DNA of 35,260 nucleotides from Ignavibacteria bacterium (GCA_013298775.1 JAAFIV010000046.1:1-35260), one strand, 5' to 3'. Shown: positions 4,840-14,683, counted from the stretch's first letter. Notes: generated from the letters alone by a model not told the origin. A program made the numbers and translations.

Positions 4840-7278
4840 ATGGCACAAAACAAATCTTCCGCAAAGCAACCTATACCCCGCACGGTTTCTCGCACACAGT
4901 CTGCGCAAGCGGCGAAAAAATCTCCCCCAAACCCTGCCTCATTTCGTATTCCTCTGTGGTCGGCGTTGCTCATTTTTCTTGGTGCGACGCTTGTTTTTTT
5001 TCGCGCCCAGCTTTTTGGTGATGCCTATTTTTGGGAAGATTTCACGGAATATGTCTATCCCGCACAATCCTTTGCGGCACAGCATTTACGCGGCGGGCAG
5101 GTTCCTTTTTGGAATCCGTTTAGCTTTTCGGGAATGCCGTTTCTGGCGGATGTTGCTGTTGGATTTTTCTATCCGCCGAATATGCTCATGGCAGCGTTTG
5201 TGCAGAATGGAAAATTACCCGTTCTCGCGCTTGAACTCCTCATCATTGCTCACTTTCTGCTTGCGCAATGCACAATGTACGCACTTATGCGCTCGCTGAA
5301 GGTAAGCGACGCTGGAAGCCTGATTGCATCGCTCTCCTACGGCTTTTCGGGAATTATGGTGCATCACGTCTTTCACCCGATGATGATTGCCCATTTTGCA
5401 TGGTTTCCGCTCGCATTTCTGCATTTTCGCCAAGCGTTGTGGAATGACGAAACACCGAGCAATCGCTTTTTGCATTCGCTTGTAAGTGGCATCGTTCTTG
5501 GTGTGATGATGCTTTCAGGGCATCCACAAACGACGCTGTATTTGGTGCTGTTTCTCTTTTTCTACACGCTCTGGGTTCTGGCAATGCGCCGCACGGAGCT
5601 TCTGAAAAAACCGACTCATCTCCTTCAAACAGGCATTGTTGCTGCTTTGCCAATACTTGTTGGTGCGGGATTATTTGCCATTCAATTACTTCATTCGCAA
5701 GAATTTTCCGCCTATTCCGAGCGCAACGCCATGACCTTTGAACGCGCCTCGCAAGGTTCTATGATGCCTGCACAGCTTCTCACCGCATTTGTCCCCAAAA
5801 TGCACGGCAGCCTAACACCGCCAGCTGGCACCGAAGACGGCACACCGCAATTTTCGCTCGAAGGCGCACAATACTACGATTACTGGGAAACGGCGTTTTA
5901 TGCGGGTGTTCCAGCCGTGATGCTGGCAATGTTTGCGTTTGCTGCGGCATTTGCAAAAAGTTCGTCTCCTAACCCAAAGACCAGTAATAATCAGGCTTCT
6001 GAGCGATTGCCTTTGTTTTTGCTTCTTGTTATGTTTTTTGGTGCGCTGTTCGCACTCGGCAGCAATGGTGCGCTGTTCCCGCTCTTTTTCAAAATTCCTC
6101 TTTTCGACCGTTTCCGCATTCCCGCGCGGATGATTGCCTTTGCGACGTTGGCAATCAGTATTGGTGCGGGTTTGGGGTTTGACGCGCTTTTCAAACGCAC
6201 GGCAATCAACATGGAAAATGTTGGCGTGAAGCATCTCGCCATCGGCTTCGGGATAGGATTATTATTGTGTTTTGTTGCCGTTGCTGCTGCGCAAGCAAGT
6301 ACAGGCGCGGGTTTGGCGATACTCTTTGCCGTCAGCACCATTCTCTGTGCTGCTCTTGCATGGCGAAATATGCTGCATCCCTTGATTTTGTGCGCTATTC
6401 TGGCACTCTGTATTGTGATTGATACGAATAATGCTGGAGCGGGATTTAATGCAAATAGCCAAAATCCTTTGGATAAGTACACACCAGCAGAGACGAGGCT
6501 TGCAGCCTTTCGCGCGGATTTTACCAAGCCCGAAACGCTCACCCGCGTTTCCGTTCGCGAGCGAGGTGTGATGCTGGCTCCACGCAATTTTGGCTTGCTC
6601 TTTCCAATCATGATGTACGAAGGCTACGCACCGCTTTTGGTGGAACGCCGCTTGCCGCCCGCTCCAACAGCCGATAAAACCTACGACCTCATCAATTTAG
6701 GCTATCAAATTGCGATTGATACCGCCCAGCAAACCGCATCACTCCGCGAGCGCACCAGCAAATACGCCCACGCAAGAATGCTCTACTCCGCCGTGCAGAC
6801 TGGCACGGATGAGGCTTCCACGAAAGAAGCACTTATCGCGGGCAAGATTGATTTCGACAACCAAGCAAGCATCGAAAAGCCGCTTCCCTTCTCATTTGGA
6901 AACGATTCGGCGAAAAATGTCGCGCACACTATTCGCTGCGAACAATATACTGCCAACAGCATGACTTATCGCGTGGAAACCGCACAAAATGGACTTTTGT
7001 TGCTCGCTGAAATTTGGTATCCCGCATGGAAAGCCAGCATTGACGGGCAAAGTACGGAGGTTTTGCGCGTGAATTACAGTATGCGCGGCATTGCTGTTCC
7101 GAAAGGCACGCACACCATCACGCTCCGCTACGATTCCGATGCCTTCCGCTTGGGAGCATGGATAAGCCTTGCAACGCTGATATTTGCTTGTGTAGGGATT
7201 GTTGTGCTGGTTGTGAAGCGTCCTGCACCGCAGGCACACGCCACCGAGCAGGAATGGCTTCAGGACACGAAAGAGTAA
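4840..7278 (+). CDS. YfhO-like polytopic membrane protein
   Basis: An 812-residue membrane protein. A Lys-rich cytoplasmic head is followed by a first membrane span (about 32-55). The first outer loop, with FWEDFTEYVYPAQ and VPFWNPFSFSGMPF, is typical of YfhO and related GT-C fold proteins, which are thought to transfer sugars from lipid carriers onto cell-envelope polymers. About ten further hydrophobic segments follow up to roughly residue 535, then a soluble domain. The C-terminal portion (EIWYPAWKASIDGQ... VNYSMRGIAVPKGTHTITLRY) is the recognisable YfhO tail, followed by one last membrane span. The donor and acceptor are unknown. It stands between family 1 hairpins on both sides. Start ATG 4840 gives a plausible cytoplasmic N-terminus; no clear Shine-Dalgarno is seen. 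Confidence 0.85.
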   Translation: MAQNKSSAKQPIPRTVSRTQSAQAAKKSPPNPASFRIPLWSALLIFLGATLVFFRAQLFGDAYFWEDFTEYVYPAQSFAAQHLRGGQVPFWNPFSFSGMPFLADVAVGFFYPPNMLMAAFVQNGKLPVLALELLIIAHFLLAQCTMYALMRSLKVSDAGSLIASLSYGFSGIMVHHVFHPMMIAHFAWFPLAFLHFRQALWNDETPSNRFLHSLVSGIVLGVMMLSGHPQTTLYLVLFLFFYTLWVLAMRRTELLKKPTHLLQTGIVAALPILVGAGLFAIQLLHSQEFSAYSERNAMTFERASQGSMMPAQLLTAFVPKMHGSLTPPAGTEDGTPQFSLEGAQYYDYWETAFYAGVPAVMLAMFAFAAAFAKSSSPNPKTSNNQASERLPLFLLLVMFFGALFALGSNGALFPLFFKIPLFDRFRIPARMIAFATLAISIGAGLGFDALFKRTAINMENVGVKHLAIGFGIGLLLCFVAVAAAQASTGAGLAILFAVSTILCAALAWRNMLHPLILCAILALCIVIDTNNAGAGFNANSQNPLDKYTPAETRLAAFRADFTKPETLTRVSVRERGVMLAPRNFGLLFPIMMYEGYAPLLVERRLPPAPTADKTYDLINLGYQIAIDTAQQTASLRERTSKYAHARMLYSAVQTGTDEASTKEALIAGKIDFDNQASIEKPLPFSFGNDSAKNVAHTIRCEQYTANSMTYRVETAQNGLLLLAEIWYPAWKASIDGQSTEVLRVNYSMRGIAVPKGTHTITLRYDSDAFRLGAWISLATLIFACVGIVVLVVKRPAPQAHATEQEWLQDTKE

Positions 7279-7348
7279 CCTTTTTCGTGTAAAATACGTC
7301 TAACCTTCAATAGATCTTAATCCAGACTAGCTATTTTGCTCTTCAAAT

Positions 7349-7426
7349 AGTGGCACAGACATTCTTGTCTGTGAGTGTTGGCGCGAGTTTCAAGCGAAAA
7401 ACACAGGCAAGAATGTCTGTGCCACT
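7349..7426 (+). repeat. family 1 hairpin repeat, copy b
   Basis: Same 78-bp hairpin: arms beginning AGTGGCACAGACATTC and ending GAATGTCTGTGCCACT. It lies in the 220-base gap between the YfhO-like gene and cysS, which shows no other gene. Confidence 0.9.
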
Positions 7427-7499
7427 ACAACATTTTCAAGTTTATCCATGTAATTTTTGAGCATTCCTAAATTTGCTCAAGAACTTCTTTCCCAGCACT

Positions 7500-8978
7500 A
7501 TGACCATCTCGCTCTACAACACGCTTACTCGCTCGCTTGAAGAATTTGTCCCACTCCACGCAGGGCGCGTAGCCATGTATTCATGCGGTCCGACGGTGTA
7601 CAACTATGCGCACATCGGCAATATGCGGGCGTTTCTGTTTTCGGATTTGCTGCATCGCGTTCTGCGCGTGGTCGGCAGCTACGACGTGCGTTGGGTGATG
7701 AACATTACCGACATTGACGACAAAACCATACGCGACAGTAGCAAAGGCGCAAACACGTGGCGCGCGGAAATGGGCGCACAAAGCGAGGATGCTGTTGAGA
7801 ATCTACGCCGCTTCACGGAGTTTTATGCGGATGAATTTTTGCAGGATATTGCCACACTCGGCATCAAGCGCGAAAATTTTTACAAGATTCCCTACGCCAC
7901 GCACTACATGGCTTCCATGCAGCATCTTATCAGGCTCATCGGCGAAAAAGGTATTGCTTACGAGCGCGGTGGAAGCGTATATTTCAACGTTGCGGAATGG
8001 CGTAAAACTGATACTTACGGGAAATTATTCAAAATTGATGCGGAGAATTTTCAAGAAGGTGTGCGCATTGATGCCGATGAATACGACCGCGAAAGCGTGA
8101 GCGATTTTGTTCTCTGGAAAGCGCAAAAAGATGGCGAACCCGCATGGGACTTTGAGTTTGAAGGAAAAAGTTTACGCGGTCGTCCGGGTTGGCACATCGA
8201 ATGCTCGGCGATGGAGCAAGATATTTTAGGCTTGCCGTTCGATATTCACACGGGCGGCGTGGATTTGTGCTTCCCGCACCACGAAGACGAAATCGCGCAA
8301 AGCAAGGCTGGATACGGCGTAGAGCCGACGCGCTATTGGGTTCACAATGAATTTTTGGAAGTGGAAGGGCAGAAAATGTCGAAGTCGCTGGGCAATTTCT
8401 ACACCGTCCGCGATTTGCTCCAAAAAGGAATTGACGCGCTGGATATTCGCTGGCTCATGCTGTCGGCGCAATATAGTTCGCGCCTCAATTTCACCTTTGC
8501 AGGGCTGGAAGCAGGACGCAAAGCGCGGTTGCGGGTGCAAGAGTACATTTACGAACTCTGGGAAAAAGCTGCTTCGCAAGCACATTCTAGCGCACATTCG
8601 CCACGCACCGAAAGCACCAACACTGTGCGCAGCGCGGTCTTTAGCGAATTAGCGAATAACTTGAACACGCCAAAAGCCTTTGCTGAACTTTTTACTTTTA
8701 TGAATCGCAATGCCGCTTCCGCGTTTGATGCCACAGAAGCCGCATCATTGCTTGGTTTCTTCCGCGAATTGAATGATATTTTTGACGTGTGGAAATTTGA
8801 AGCGCGTCCCGATGAAACCTTGCAAATTCCAGATGCAGTCAAAGCATTGGCGGAAGAACGCTGGAAAGCTCGCACCATGAAAAACTTTGCCGAATCCGAC
8901 CGCTTGCGTGGTGAACTCGCCGCGCATGGTTTTACGGTGAAGGACAGCAAAGATGGCTATACGCTGGAAAAAGCGTAA
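7500..8978 (+). CDS. cysS: cysteinyl-tRNA synthetase
   Basis: A 492-residue class I aminoacyl-tRNA synthetase that attaches cysteine to tRNA-Cys. Zinc ligands that read the cysteine thiol are Cys29 (SCGPTVYNYAHIGN), Cys235 (HIECSAM), and the His/Glu of FPHHEDE (260-262). The ATP-binding signatures are HIGN (38-41) and KMSKS (292-296). The C-terminal helical and anticodon-binding part ends in the usual GYTLEKA. Start ATG 7500 is chosen over an in-frame TTG at 7473 because MTISLYNTLTR is the normal beginning of the family. Family 1 hairpins lie on both sides, so it is probably transcribed alone. No lesions. Confidence 0.97.
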   Translation: MTISLYNTLTRSLEEFVPLHAGRVAMYSCGPTVYNYAHIGNMRAFLFSDLLHRVLRVVGSYDVRWVMNITDIDDKTIRDSSKGANTWRAEMGAQSEDAVENLRRFTEFYADEFLQDIATLGIKRENFYKIPYATHYMASMQHLIRLIGEKGIAYERGGSVYFNVAEWRKTDTYGKLFKIDAENFQEGVRIDADEYDRESVSDFVLWKAQKDGEPAWDFEFEGKSLRGRPGWHIECSAMEQDILGLPFDIHTGGVDLCFPHHEDEIAQSKAGYGVEPTRYWVHNEFLEVEGQKMSKSLGNFYTVRDLLQKGIDALDIRWLMLSAQYSSRLNFTFAGLEAGRKARLRVQEYIYELWEKAASQAHSSAHSPRTESTNTVRSAVFSELANNLNTPKAFAELFTFMNRNAASAFDATEAASLLGFFRELNDIFDVWKFEARPDETLQIPDAVKALAEERWKARTMKNFAESDRLRGELAAHGFTVKDSKDGYTLEKA

Positions 8979-9021
8979 ATGCTGGATTTCACCATAGTCT
9001 GTATGTGAGAATTTCTTCAAT

Positions 9022-9099
9022 GGTGGCACAGACATTCTTGTCTGTGAGTATTAGTGCGGGTTCCAGGCGATAAACACAGACAAGAATGTCTGTGCCACT
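9022..9099 (+). repeat. family 1 hairpin repeat, copy c
   Basis: Same hairpin with first base G instead of A (GGTGGCACAGACATTC) and right arm GAATGTCTGTGCCACT. It occupies the spacer between cysS and the TPR gene. Confidence 0.9.
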
Positions 9100-9132
9100 A
9101 CTTGACATTTTTCGTAAACGTACTCAAATCTT

Positions 9133-11034
9133 ATGCGTAATCATCTCTCAAAACCTGACCATTACGTGCGTTTGATCGCATTGATACTACTTCTATTTCC
9201 TTGCTTCCTGTTCTCCCAAACCGACGCAGAACAGCGTAAATACAGGCTTGCAGAATCCTACGAGCAAAGTGGCGACATGAAAAATGCAGCGCGAATTTAC
9301 CAAGAATTGTACGACGGAAACAGGCGGCAATCGGTCTATTTCGACGGCGTTGCGCGGACGCTGACCGCATTAAATCAAGCTCCATCGCTCTTACCGCTTG
9401 TGGAGGAGCAGATTCAAATTCAACAGCAAATTCTCGCTCAAGCCGGTCAGAAAGCCCGCATGGTCGAGCTTCACGCCATGAAGGGCGATATTTTTTGGAA
9501 AATTGGTAAAACTGCACAGGCAGAAGCCGCATGGAAACAGGGCTTGAGCTACGCGCCCGAACAGCAGCAAAGCTACACGACGATTGCTCGCTCGGCGGCA
9601 GGAAATCGTGCATTTGAATTGGCAATTAGTTTTCTTAGTTCTGCTCGTGCGCAGCTTGCCGCGCCCACGCTTTTCTCGGACGAACTGAGCCAGCTCTACG
9701 GCGCGGTCGGCAATTACACCGCCGGAGCGCAGGAAACCTTGACATTTTTGCGCCAAACAAACAACATCAACACTGCGCAAGGGCGCATTGCTGCATACTT
9801 AATCAATGCAAAAGGAACCGAACAATCGAAAGACGTTCTCCAAAAAGCTGCCGATGCCGAGCCGAGCAATTTCGCTCTGCAGCGCGTGTATGCGTGGTTT
9901 TTGCGGGAAATTAAGGATTATTCGGCTGCGCTGGAATCCACGCGGCGCATTGACGATGCTTTGAATGCGCAAGGGCGTGAAATCTATATGTTCGCCGAAA
10001 AAGCGCGTCAGGAACGCTACTACGATGCGGCATTGAAGGGCTATGGCTACGTGATTGACAAAGGCAAACGCAATCCGCTCGCCCTGAGTGCGCTCTACGG
10101 CTATGCTCGCACGATGGAAGTGCGCTCGCAAGAAGCAACGACGGGCTTTTCCGACGCTGAAACGAGCCGCATTTTGGAACGCTACCGCGCTATTATTGCC
10201 GAATATCCCGACACGCAGGTAGCGGCGGAATCGCAATACCGTATAGCCCGCATGACGGCTGATGCGGCGATGCTTTCGACAACGGCTTCGGCGCAAATTG
10301 TGCAAAATGTTGAGAAGGAATTTTCGACCTTGCTTGCGCAATATAAACTTTTTCCCATAACAGCGCGTGGTGCGCTCGATGCGGGAAAATGGTACTTCCG
10401 TCAGCAAAATGCCCCGAAAGCAATGGAAATGTTTCGCTTCACGATGCAGAATTTCCCGCGCCAAAAGAATGAATGCGACGAGGCAGAATTTCAACTCGCC
10501 GAGCTGGAATACTTCGCAGGAAATCTCGACTCAGCCGAACAACGCTTCCAAAAACTCGCCCTCAACACCAACGCCGACATCGCCAACGACGCGCTAGAGC
10601 GGATAAGTTTGCTGGAATTGAAAAAATCACCCGAAGGACAAAATGCAGTTCTGAGTTTCTCCCGCGCCGAGCGCGAAGAGCGTCAGGGCAACACGGATGC
10701 GGCAGTGCAAGGCTACACGCAGCTTGCAAGCGGCATAAAAGCAAGTGCGGGGTTTGCTGTCGTGGGCGAGCAGGCACTTTTACGAGCGGGACAGCTTGAA
10801 GCCCGCGCAAAACGCCTTGAAGCCGCGCAAAAGCTCTATATGCAGCTTCTCACGCAATTCCCCGAAGGCACATCGGGCGATGCCGCCATGCTCTCCTACG
10901 GCGACGCACTGGCAGCACAGGGCAAAAAAGACGAGGCAATCCAGATGTATTCTCAGCTTCTGGCAAAATACCCGCGCTCGACTTTGCTTCAAGAAGTGCG
11001 TTTGAAAATCCGCAAACTGCGCGGAGATGCGTGA
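9133..11034 (+). CDS. exported tetratricopeptide-repeat protein
   Basis: A 633-residue protein with a signal peptide (hydrophobic LIALILLLFPCFLF, likely cleaved near FS-QTD at about residue 29), placing it in the periplasm or outer envelope. The remainder is a long series of TPR-like helix pairs, for example YRLAESYEQSGDMKNAARIY near the start and GDALAAQGKKDEAIQMYSQL near the end. The C-terminal repeats resemble YbgF/BamD-type TPRs, which act in outer-membrane protein assembly or envelope scaffolding. No enzyme motif is visible. The specific partner is unknown. It stands alone, followed by a convergent RNase Z gene. Confidence 0.8.
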   Translation: MRNHLSKPDHYVRLIALILLLFPCFLFSQTDAEQRKYRLAESYEQSGDMKNAARIYQELYDGNRRQSVYFDGVARTLTALNQAPSLLPLVEEQIQIQQQILAQAGQKARMVELHAMKGDIFWKIGKTAQAEAAWKQGLSYAPEQQQSYTTIARSAAGNRAFELAISFLSSARAQLAAPTLFSDELSQLYGAVGNYTAGAQETLTFLRQTNNINTAQGRIAAYLINAKGTEQSKDVLQKAADAEPSNFALQRVYAWFLREIKDYSAALESTRRIDDALNAQGREIYMFAEKARQERYYDAALKGYGYVIDKGKRNPLALSALYGYARTMEVRSQEATTGFSDAETSRILERYRAIIAEYPDTQVAAESQYRIARMTADAAMLSTTASAQIVQNVEKEFSTLLAQYKLFPITARGALDAGKWYFRQQNAPKAMEMFRFTMQNFPRQKNECDEAEFQLAELEYFAGNLDSAEQRFQKLALNTNADIANDALERISLLELKKSPEGQNAVLSFSRAEREERQGNTDAAVQGYTQLASGIKASAGFAVVGEQALLRAGQLEARAKRLEAAQKLYMQLLTQFPEGTSGDAAMLSYGDALAAQGKKDEAIQMYSQLLAKYPRSTLLQEVRLKIRKLRGDA

Positions 11035-11102
11035 GGAGAAGGATGAAATTTGAAGTTTTAGGTTCGGATGAAATCTCTAGAAAGCAGGCAAAATCTGTCC
11101 TC

Positions 11103-11180
11103 AGTGGCTTGAGACTTCTTGTCTGTGTTCTTCGCCTGAACCCCGCACTAATTCTCGCAGACAGGAAGTCTCAAGCCACT
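11103..11180 (-). repeat. family 1 hairpin repeat, copy d (B-type arms)
   Basis: The same hairpin in a variant form: left arm AGTGGCTTGAGACTTCTTGT and right arm GGAAGTCTCAAGCCACT. Both arms differ from the common type in a compensating way, so pairing is kept. The centre is the reverse complement of the other copies, so the element is inverted. It lies between the convergent TPR and rnz genes. Confidence 0.85.
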
Positions 11181-11226
11181 ATTTGGTTTTAGTTTTTTCA
11201 ATTGGATACAGCAAGCATCAAAAATC

Positions 11227-12135
11227 TCAGACTTTTTCCAGCTTCAACTCTTTCGCCATAAACGTCTCAGGAAAAACCTTGCGAGCCTCGCGAATAAGCG
11301 GTGTTGCGGATTTGTAACGCACACTGAAATGCGTGAGAAAAAGTCGTTCTACACCCGCTTTGGCGGCGTGTTCGGCGGCTTGATGCGAGGTGCAGTGGTA
11401 TCGCTCGCCTGCTTTTTCGGTCATTGAGGCATCAAATGTGGCTTCGTGCAGCATGACGGTCGCGTTTTTTGCTAATTCCACGACCGCGTCGCATACGCGG
11501 GTATCGCCGCAATACACGAAACTACGCGGCTTGCGGGGCGGAGCGGCAATATCGGCAAGGGAAATTGTCCGCCCATCCTCCAGCGTGATGCTGCCTTCGC
11601 GCTTGATTATTCCAATTCGCTTATCACTTTCCAACCCCAACACGCGCAATTTTTCTGTATCAATGTGCGCTTGCTCCTCTTCTTGCACACGAAATCCGAA
11701 GCTCGTAATGCGGTGTTCCAGCATTCGTGTGTGTACCGTGCAGCCGCGTATTTGCGCGAGTTCTCCGGAAAAACCTTCTTCGAGTGTTGTGAAATGAAGG
11801 TCGAAATTTGGTTGCACATCCATAATCCGCATTCCAAGCCGCAGGTATTCTTCCAAGCCCTTCGGAGCGTAGATATGTAATGGTGCGGTGCGGCGGTCGC
11901 CATTCATCGTGGAAAGAAGCGGCGGCAAGCCCAAAATATGGTCGCCGTGCAGATGCGAAATAAAAATGTGGTTGATATGCGCCCATGAAACCCCTGCACG
12001 CAAAAGCTGGACTTGCGTATGTTCGGCGCAATCGAACAGCACCAGTTCTGCACCCAAGCGGAGAAATGTTGCCGAAGAGTGTTTCTTTACAAGCGGCACA
12101 CCGCCTGCTTTTGTTCCTAAAACGCAAAATTCCAT
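11227..12135 (-). CDS. rnz: ribonuclease Z
   Basis: A 302-residue metallo-beta-lactamase-fold endonuclease that removes the 3' trailer from tRNA precursors. The zinc motif HLHGDH is at 61-66. Downstream ligands are visible in VMLHEATFD and the C-terminal LFLTHFSVRY. The start MEFCVLGTKAGGVP resembles the family's usual MxxxxLGTxxxxP. Length is normal for the bacterial short form. Since the tRNA-Val gene in this window lacks an encoded CCA, an RNase Z plus CCA-adding pathway would be used here. The upstream spacer is a GGGAT-word palindrome, so the promoter is not obvious. Confidence 0.93.
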   Translation of the reverse strand: MEFCVLGTKAGGVPLVKKHSSATFLRLGAELVLFDCAEHTQVQLLRAGVSWAHINHIFISHLHGDHILGLPPLLSTMNGDRRTAPLHIYAPKGLEEYLRLGMRIMDVQPNFDLHFTTLEEGFSGELAQIRGCTVHTRMLEHRITSFGFRVQEEEQAHIDTEKLRVLGLESDKRIGIIKREGSITLEDGRTISLADIAAPPRKPRSFVYCGDTRVCDAVVELAKNATVMLHEATFDASMTEKAGERYHCTSHQAAEHAAKAGVERLFLTHFSVRYKSATPLIREARKVFPETFMAKELKLEKV

Positions 12136-12143
12136 GAGATGAC

Positions 12144-12357
12144 GGGGATTGGGATTGTACTTGGACTGGGATTTTTGGGATTTACTGGGATTACTGGGAT
12201 TTTTTTGTGCTTGAATTCAGGGTATTGGATGGTTGGGATGGTTGGGATGCTTGGAATTGCCGGGATTCTTCGATTTTTTTGACTGTTTGAGACTTGTGTT
12301 TGCTGGAGATTTTCATCTCCAAATCCCAGCAATCCCACTCATCCCAAAAAATCCCAG
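12144..12357. repeat. palindrome built of tandem TGGGATT words
   Basis: The left arm (12166-12201) contains four GGGATT words. The right arm (12321-12357) carries four complementary AATCCC/ATCCC words and pairs with the left arm with few mismatches. Further GGGAT words and a perfect small hairpin (TGGAGAT, TTTC, ATCTCCA at 12304-12321) lie between. The region separates the starts/ends of rnz and the acetyltransferase gene. An open frame reading Ile-Pro repeats across it is an artefact of the words. Confidence 0.75.
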
Positions 12358-12392
12358 TTTAGTCACTTCCTCTTTCGCATAGCAAACGTATC

Positions 12393-12875
12393 TCAGTCCC
12401 CGACAAAGCGCGTCATTGCTGCTTCGTCCATACGATAGGTGAACCATTCTTTTTGATGCGCCGCGCCAATACGCTCGTAGAAGTCTATCGCGAGTTTGTT
12501 CCAGTCCAGCACCTGCCATACAAGCCGCGTACAGCCTTGTTCGAGGGCAAGATTTGCCAAATGCTTCATAATGCCGCTTCCGATGCCATATTTGCGAAAT
12601 TCTGGCAGCACAAACACATCTTCCAAATAAATGCCTGGCTTGCCTTCCCATGTGGAAAAATTGTAGAAATAAAATGCAAATCCGACTGGCTTGCCTTCCC
12701 ATTCGGCGATAAGCGCGTGGAATCTGGGGTTAGGCGTGTCGAAGCCGTAGCGCAGAAGATTTTCGGAGTTTGCTTTTACGCTGGAAAGCGGCTCGTTTTC
12801 GTACTCGGCAAGTGCTTTGATAAAAACAATGATAAGCTCAGTATCGGTGCGCTCTGCGGGGCGAATATGGAGCAT
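12393..12875 (-). CDS. GNAT acetyltransferase, diamine/thialysine acetyltransferase-like
   Basis: A 160-residue GCN5-type acetyltransferase. The acetyl-CoA site is LEDVFVLPEFRKYGIGSGIM, with the typical R/K-x-x-G-x-G loop. The sequence FYNFSTWEGKPGIYLED and the ending LDWNKLAIDFYERIGAA are hallmarks of the spermidine/spermine or thialysine N-acetyltransferase (SSAT-like) branch, so a small polyamine or lysine analogue is the likely substrate. Start ATG at 12875 (MLHIRPAERTD) is chosen because the 51 upstream in-frame residues do not look like family sequence and run into the divergent promoter region. It is divergent from the acyl-CoA ligase gene, sharing a 127-base spacer. Confidence 0.85.
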   Translation of the reverse strand: MLHIRPAERTDTELIIVFIKALAEYENEPLSSVKANSENLLRYGFDTPNPRFHALIAEWEGKPVGFAFYFYNFSTWEGKPGIYLEDVFVLPEFRKYGIGSGIMKHLANLALEQGCTRLVWQVLDWNKLAIDFYERIGAAHQKEWFTYRMDEAAMTRFVGD

Positions 12876-12950
12876 AATTGTTGAAGAATGTGGAATGATA
12901 TTTTTGATGATACATGAACAAGCAATATGCAAATAATTTCCTGAAAAGCG

Positions 12951-12958
12951 TATATTTG
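12951..12958 (+). promoter_or_regulatory. possible -7 element of the acyl-CoA ligase promoter
   Basis: TATATTTG fits TAnnTTTG and is identical to the -7 element of the tRNA-Val promoter. It is 44 bases before the ATG at 13003. The -33 position has only TGCA, so the match is partial. Confidence 0.4.
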
Positions 12959-13002
12959 CGCGGCTTTCCCTCCCGAATATCATCACCATTTCGCATGTAA
13001 TT

Positions 13003-14667
13003 ATGACCGCCGAAACACAAGCCCGCATCCTCCAAGCCCAGACCGTGCGCGGCGTTCCGCCGAATGCCTACGCTTTGCCCTTCCCGTCGCTTGGCTCGGC
13101 ACTTCTGCATCAGGCGGAAACACAAGGGCTTGCCCCGTTTCTCATCTATTACGATGAAAAAGATATGCGGAGCGAATGTTCTTACGGAGAATTTACCCAG
13201 AAAACGCTCGTAATGGCAGCATTTATGCGCTCTTTGGGTGTTCAAGAAGGAAGCCGCATCGCAACGGCTGCGCACAATCATCCTGATACCATTCTCCACT
13301 ACTTTGCTGCATGGATGCTGGGCGCGTGTGTTGTTCCCCTGAACATGAGCGAAGACGATGCTCGCTTGCAGTACATTCTCACGCACTCTGCCGCAACGCA
13401 CGTGTTCTGCCGAAGTGAGTATTTGTCGCGTGTTCAGGCGATGTTGCCGCGGAGCGTTCACCTTGTAGAAGAAGCTGCTTGGTGCAATGTTTTGGCGAAT
13501 GAAGGTGGAATGGAGAAAATCCCTCAAACAGCGCAGTATTCCTTGCTGGATGCACTTATCGTCTATACAAGCGGAACAACAGGGAATCCGAAAGGCGTAG
13601 TGCTAACGCAAGCCAACATTCTTGCTGATTCTGGCGCGATTGCTCGCTTTCACGGCATTCAGCCCGCAACGCGCCTTATGTGTGTGCTGCCTGTACATCA
13701 CGTAAACGGAACGATTGTAACCCACACTACGCCTGTTGTTGCGGGCGCGTCGGTGGTGCTGAATCGGAAATTTCAAACCGAACATTTCTTTTCGCGGATT
13801 CAGCGCGAGAAAGTGCATATTGTCTCGGTTGTACCGACCTTGCTGGCATTTTTATTGGAAGCAAAAGCGGCAACCTTTGGCGTGGAAAAAGAGCATTTTC
13901 GCTATTTCATTTGCGGCGCGGGACCGCTTACCTGCGAGCTTGCGCGGAATGTGGAGCAGTTTTTTGGCATTCGTATTTTGCATGGCTACGGTTTGTCTGA
14001 AACGACCTGCTATTCGTGTTATTTGCCAACAGATTTATCCCACGAAGCGCATAAACACTGGATGTACGACTACGGTTTTCCCAGCATCGGCATTCCGCTT
14101 GAGGTGAACGAGATGGCGATTCACGACGCAAGCGGTACCGCGCTTCCTGCGATGGAACGCGGTGAAATCGTCATTCGCGGCGCGAACGTCATGCGCGAGT
14201 ATTTCCAAAACGAACAGGCAAACGCTTCCACGTTTGAATTTGGCTGGTTTCGGAGCGGCGACGAAGGTTTTTATCAAACCGATGCCGAAGGGCGGCAATT
14301 TTTCTTTATCACCGGAAGGCTGAAAGAGCTGATAATACGCGGCGGCGTGAACCTTGCGCCGCTAGAAATTGACGAAGTATTAGCATCTGCGCCGTTTGTG
14401 AAAGCGGGAATTTGCGTTGGGTTTGAGAATGATTTTTATGGCGAAGAAGTGGGCGCGTTGGTGATGGTGCAGCAAGAAGCATTGAATAATATCGAAACTG
14501 CCAAACACGAGATTCTACGCTATTGTCAGGAAAAATTGCCCTTCAGCAAAGCACCAAAAGTGGTGGTGCTTGCGGAGGAATTGCCTGTTACTTCGACGGG
14601 GAAATATCAGCGAAATAAGGTGAAACACCTCTTTGCGGCGTGGAAAGCGGTGCAGTTTCGGAAATAA
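13003..14667 (+). CDS. AMP-forming acyl-CoA ligase (ANL superfamily)
   Basis: A 554-residue adenylate-forming enzyme that activates a carboxylic acid with ATP, probably onto CoA. Motifs in order: the P-loop-like TSGTTGNPKG (189-198), PVHHVNG, the acid-binding region ending in HGYGLSETT, the ATP-ribose Asp within RSGDEGFYQTDAEG, the hinge GRLKELIIRGGVNLAPLEID, and the catalytic lysine in PVTSTGKYQR. The substrate cannot be read from sequence; the closest look is to long- or medium-chain fatty acid and O-succinylbenzoate-type ligases. The permease gene follows after only 16 bases, so they are probably co-transcribed. Confidence 0.88.
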   Translation: MTAETQARILQAQTVRGVPPNAYALPFPSLGSALLHQAETQGLAPFLIYYDEKDMRSECSYGEFTQKTLVMAAFMRSLGVQEGSRIATAAHNHPDTILHYFAAWMLGACVVPLNMSEDDARLQYILTHSAATHVFCRSEYLSRVQAMLPRSVHLVEEAAWCNVLANEGGMEKIPQTAQYSLLDALIVYTSGTTGNPKGVVLTQANILADSGAIARFHGIQPATRLMCVLPVHHVNGTIVTHTTPVVAGASVVLNRKFQTEHFFSRIQREKVHIVSVVPTLLAFLLEAKAATFGVEKEHFRYFICGAGPLTCELARNVEQFFGIRILHGYGLSETTCYSCYLPTDLSHEAHKHWMYDYGFPSIGIPLEVNEMAIHDASGTALPAMERGEIVIRGANVMREYFQNEQANASTFEFGWFRSGDEGFYQTDAEGRQFFFITGRLKELIIRGGVNLAPLEIDEVLASAPFVKAGICVGFENDFYGEEVGALVMVQQEALNNIETAKHEILRYCQEKLPFSKAPKVVVLAEELPVTSTGKYQRNKVKHLFAAWKAVQFRK

Positions 14668-14683
14668 TATACTCAATTATTCT

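Noticed and set aside
9799-10494. A 231-codon minus-strand frame inside the TPR gene
   Set aside because: Shadow of the TPR coding sequence; no protein-like domain and no promoter.
12117-12338. An open frame encoding Ile-Pro repeats
   Set aside because: It simply translates the TGGGATT word array of the palindrome; no start signal and no family.
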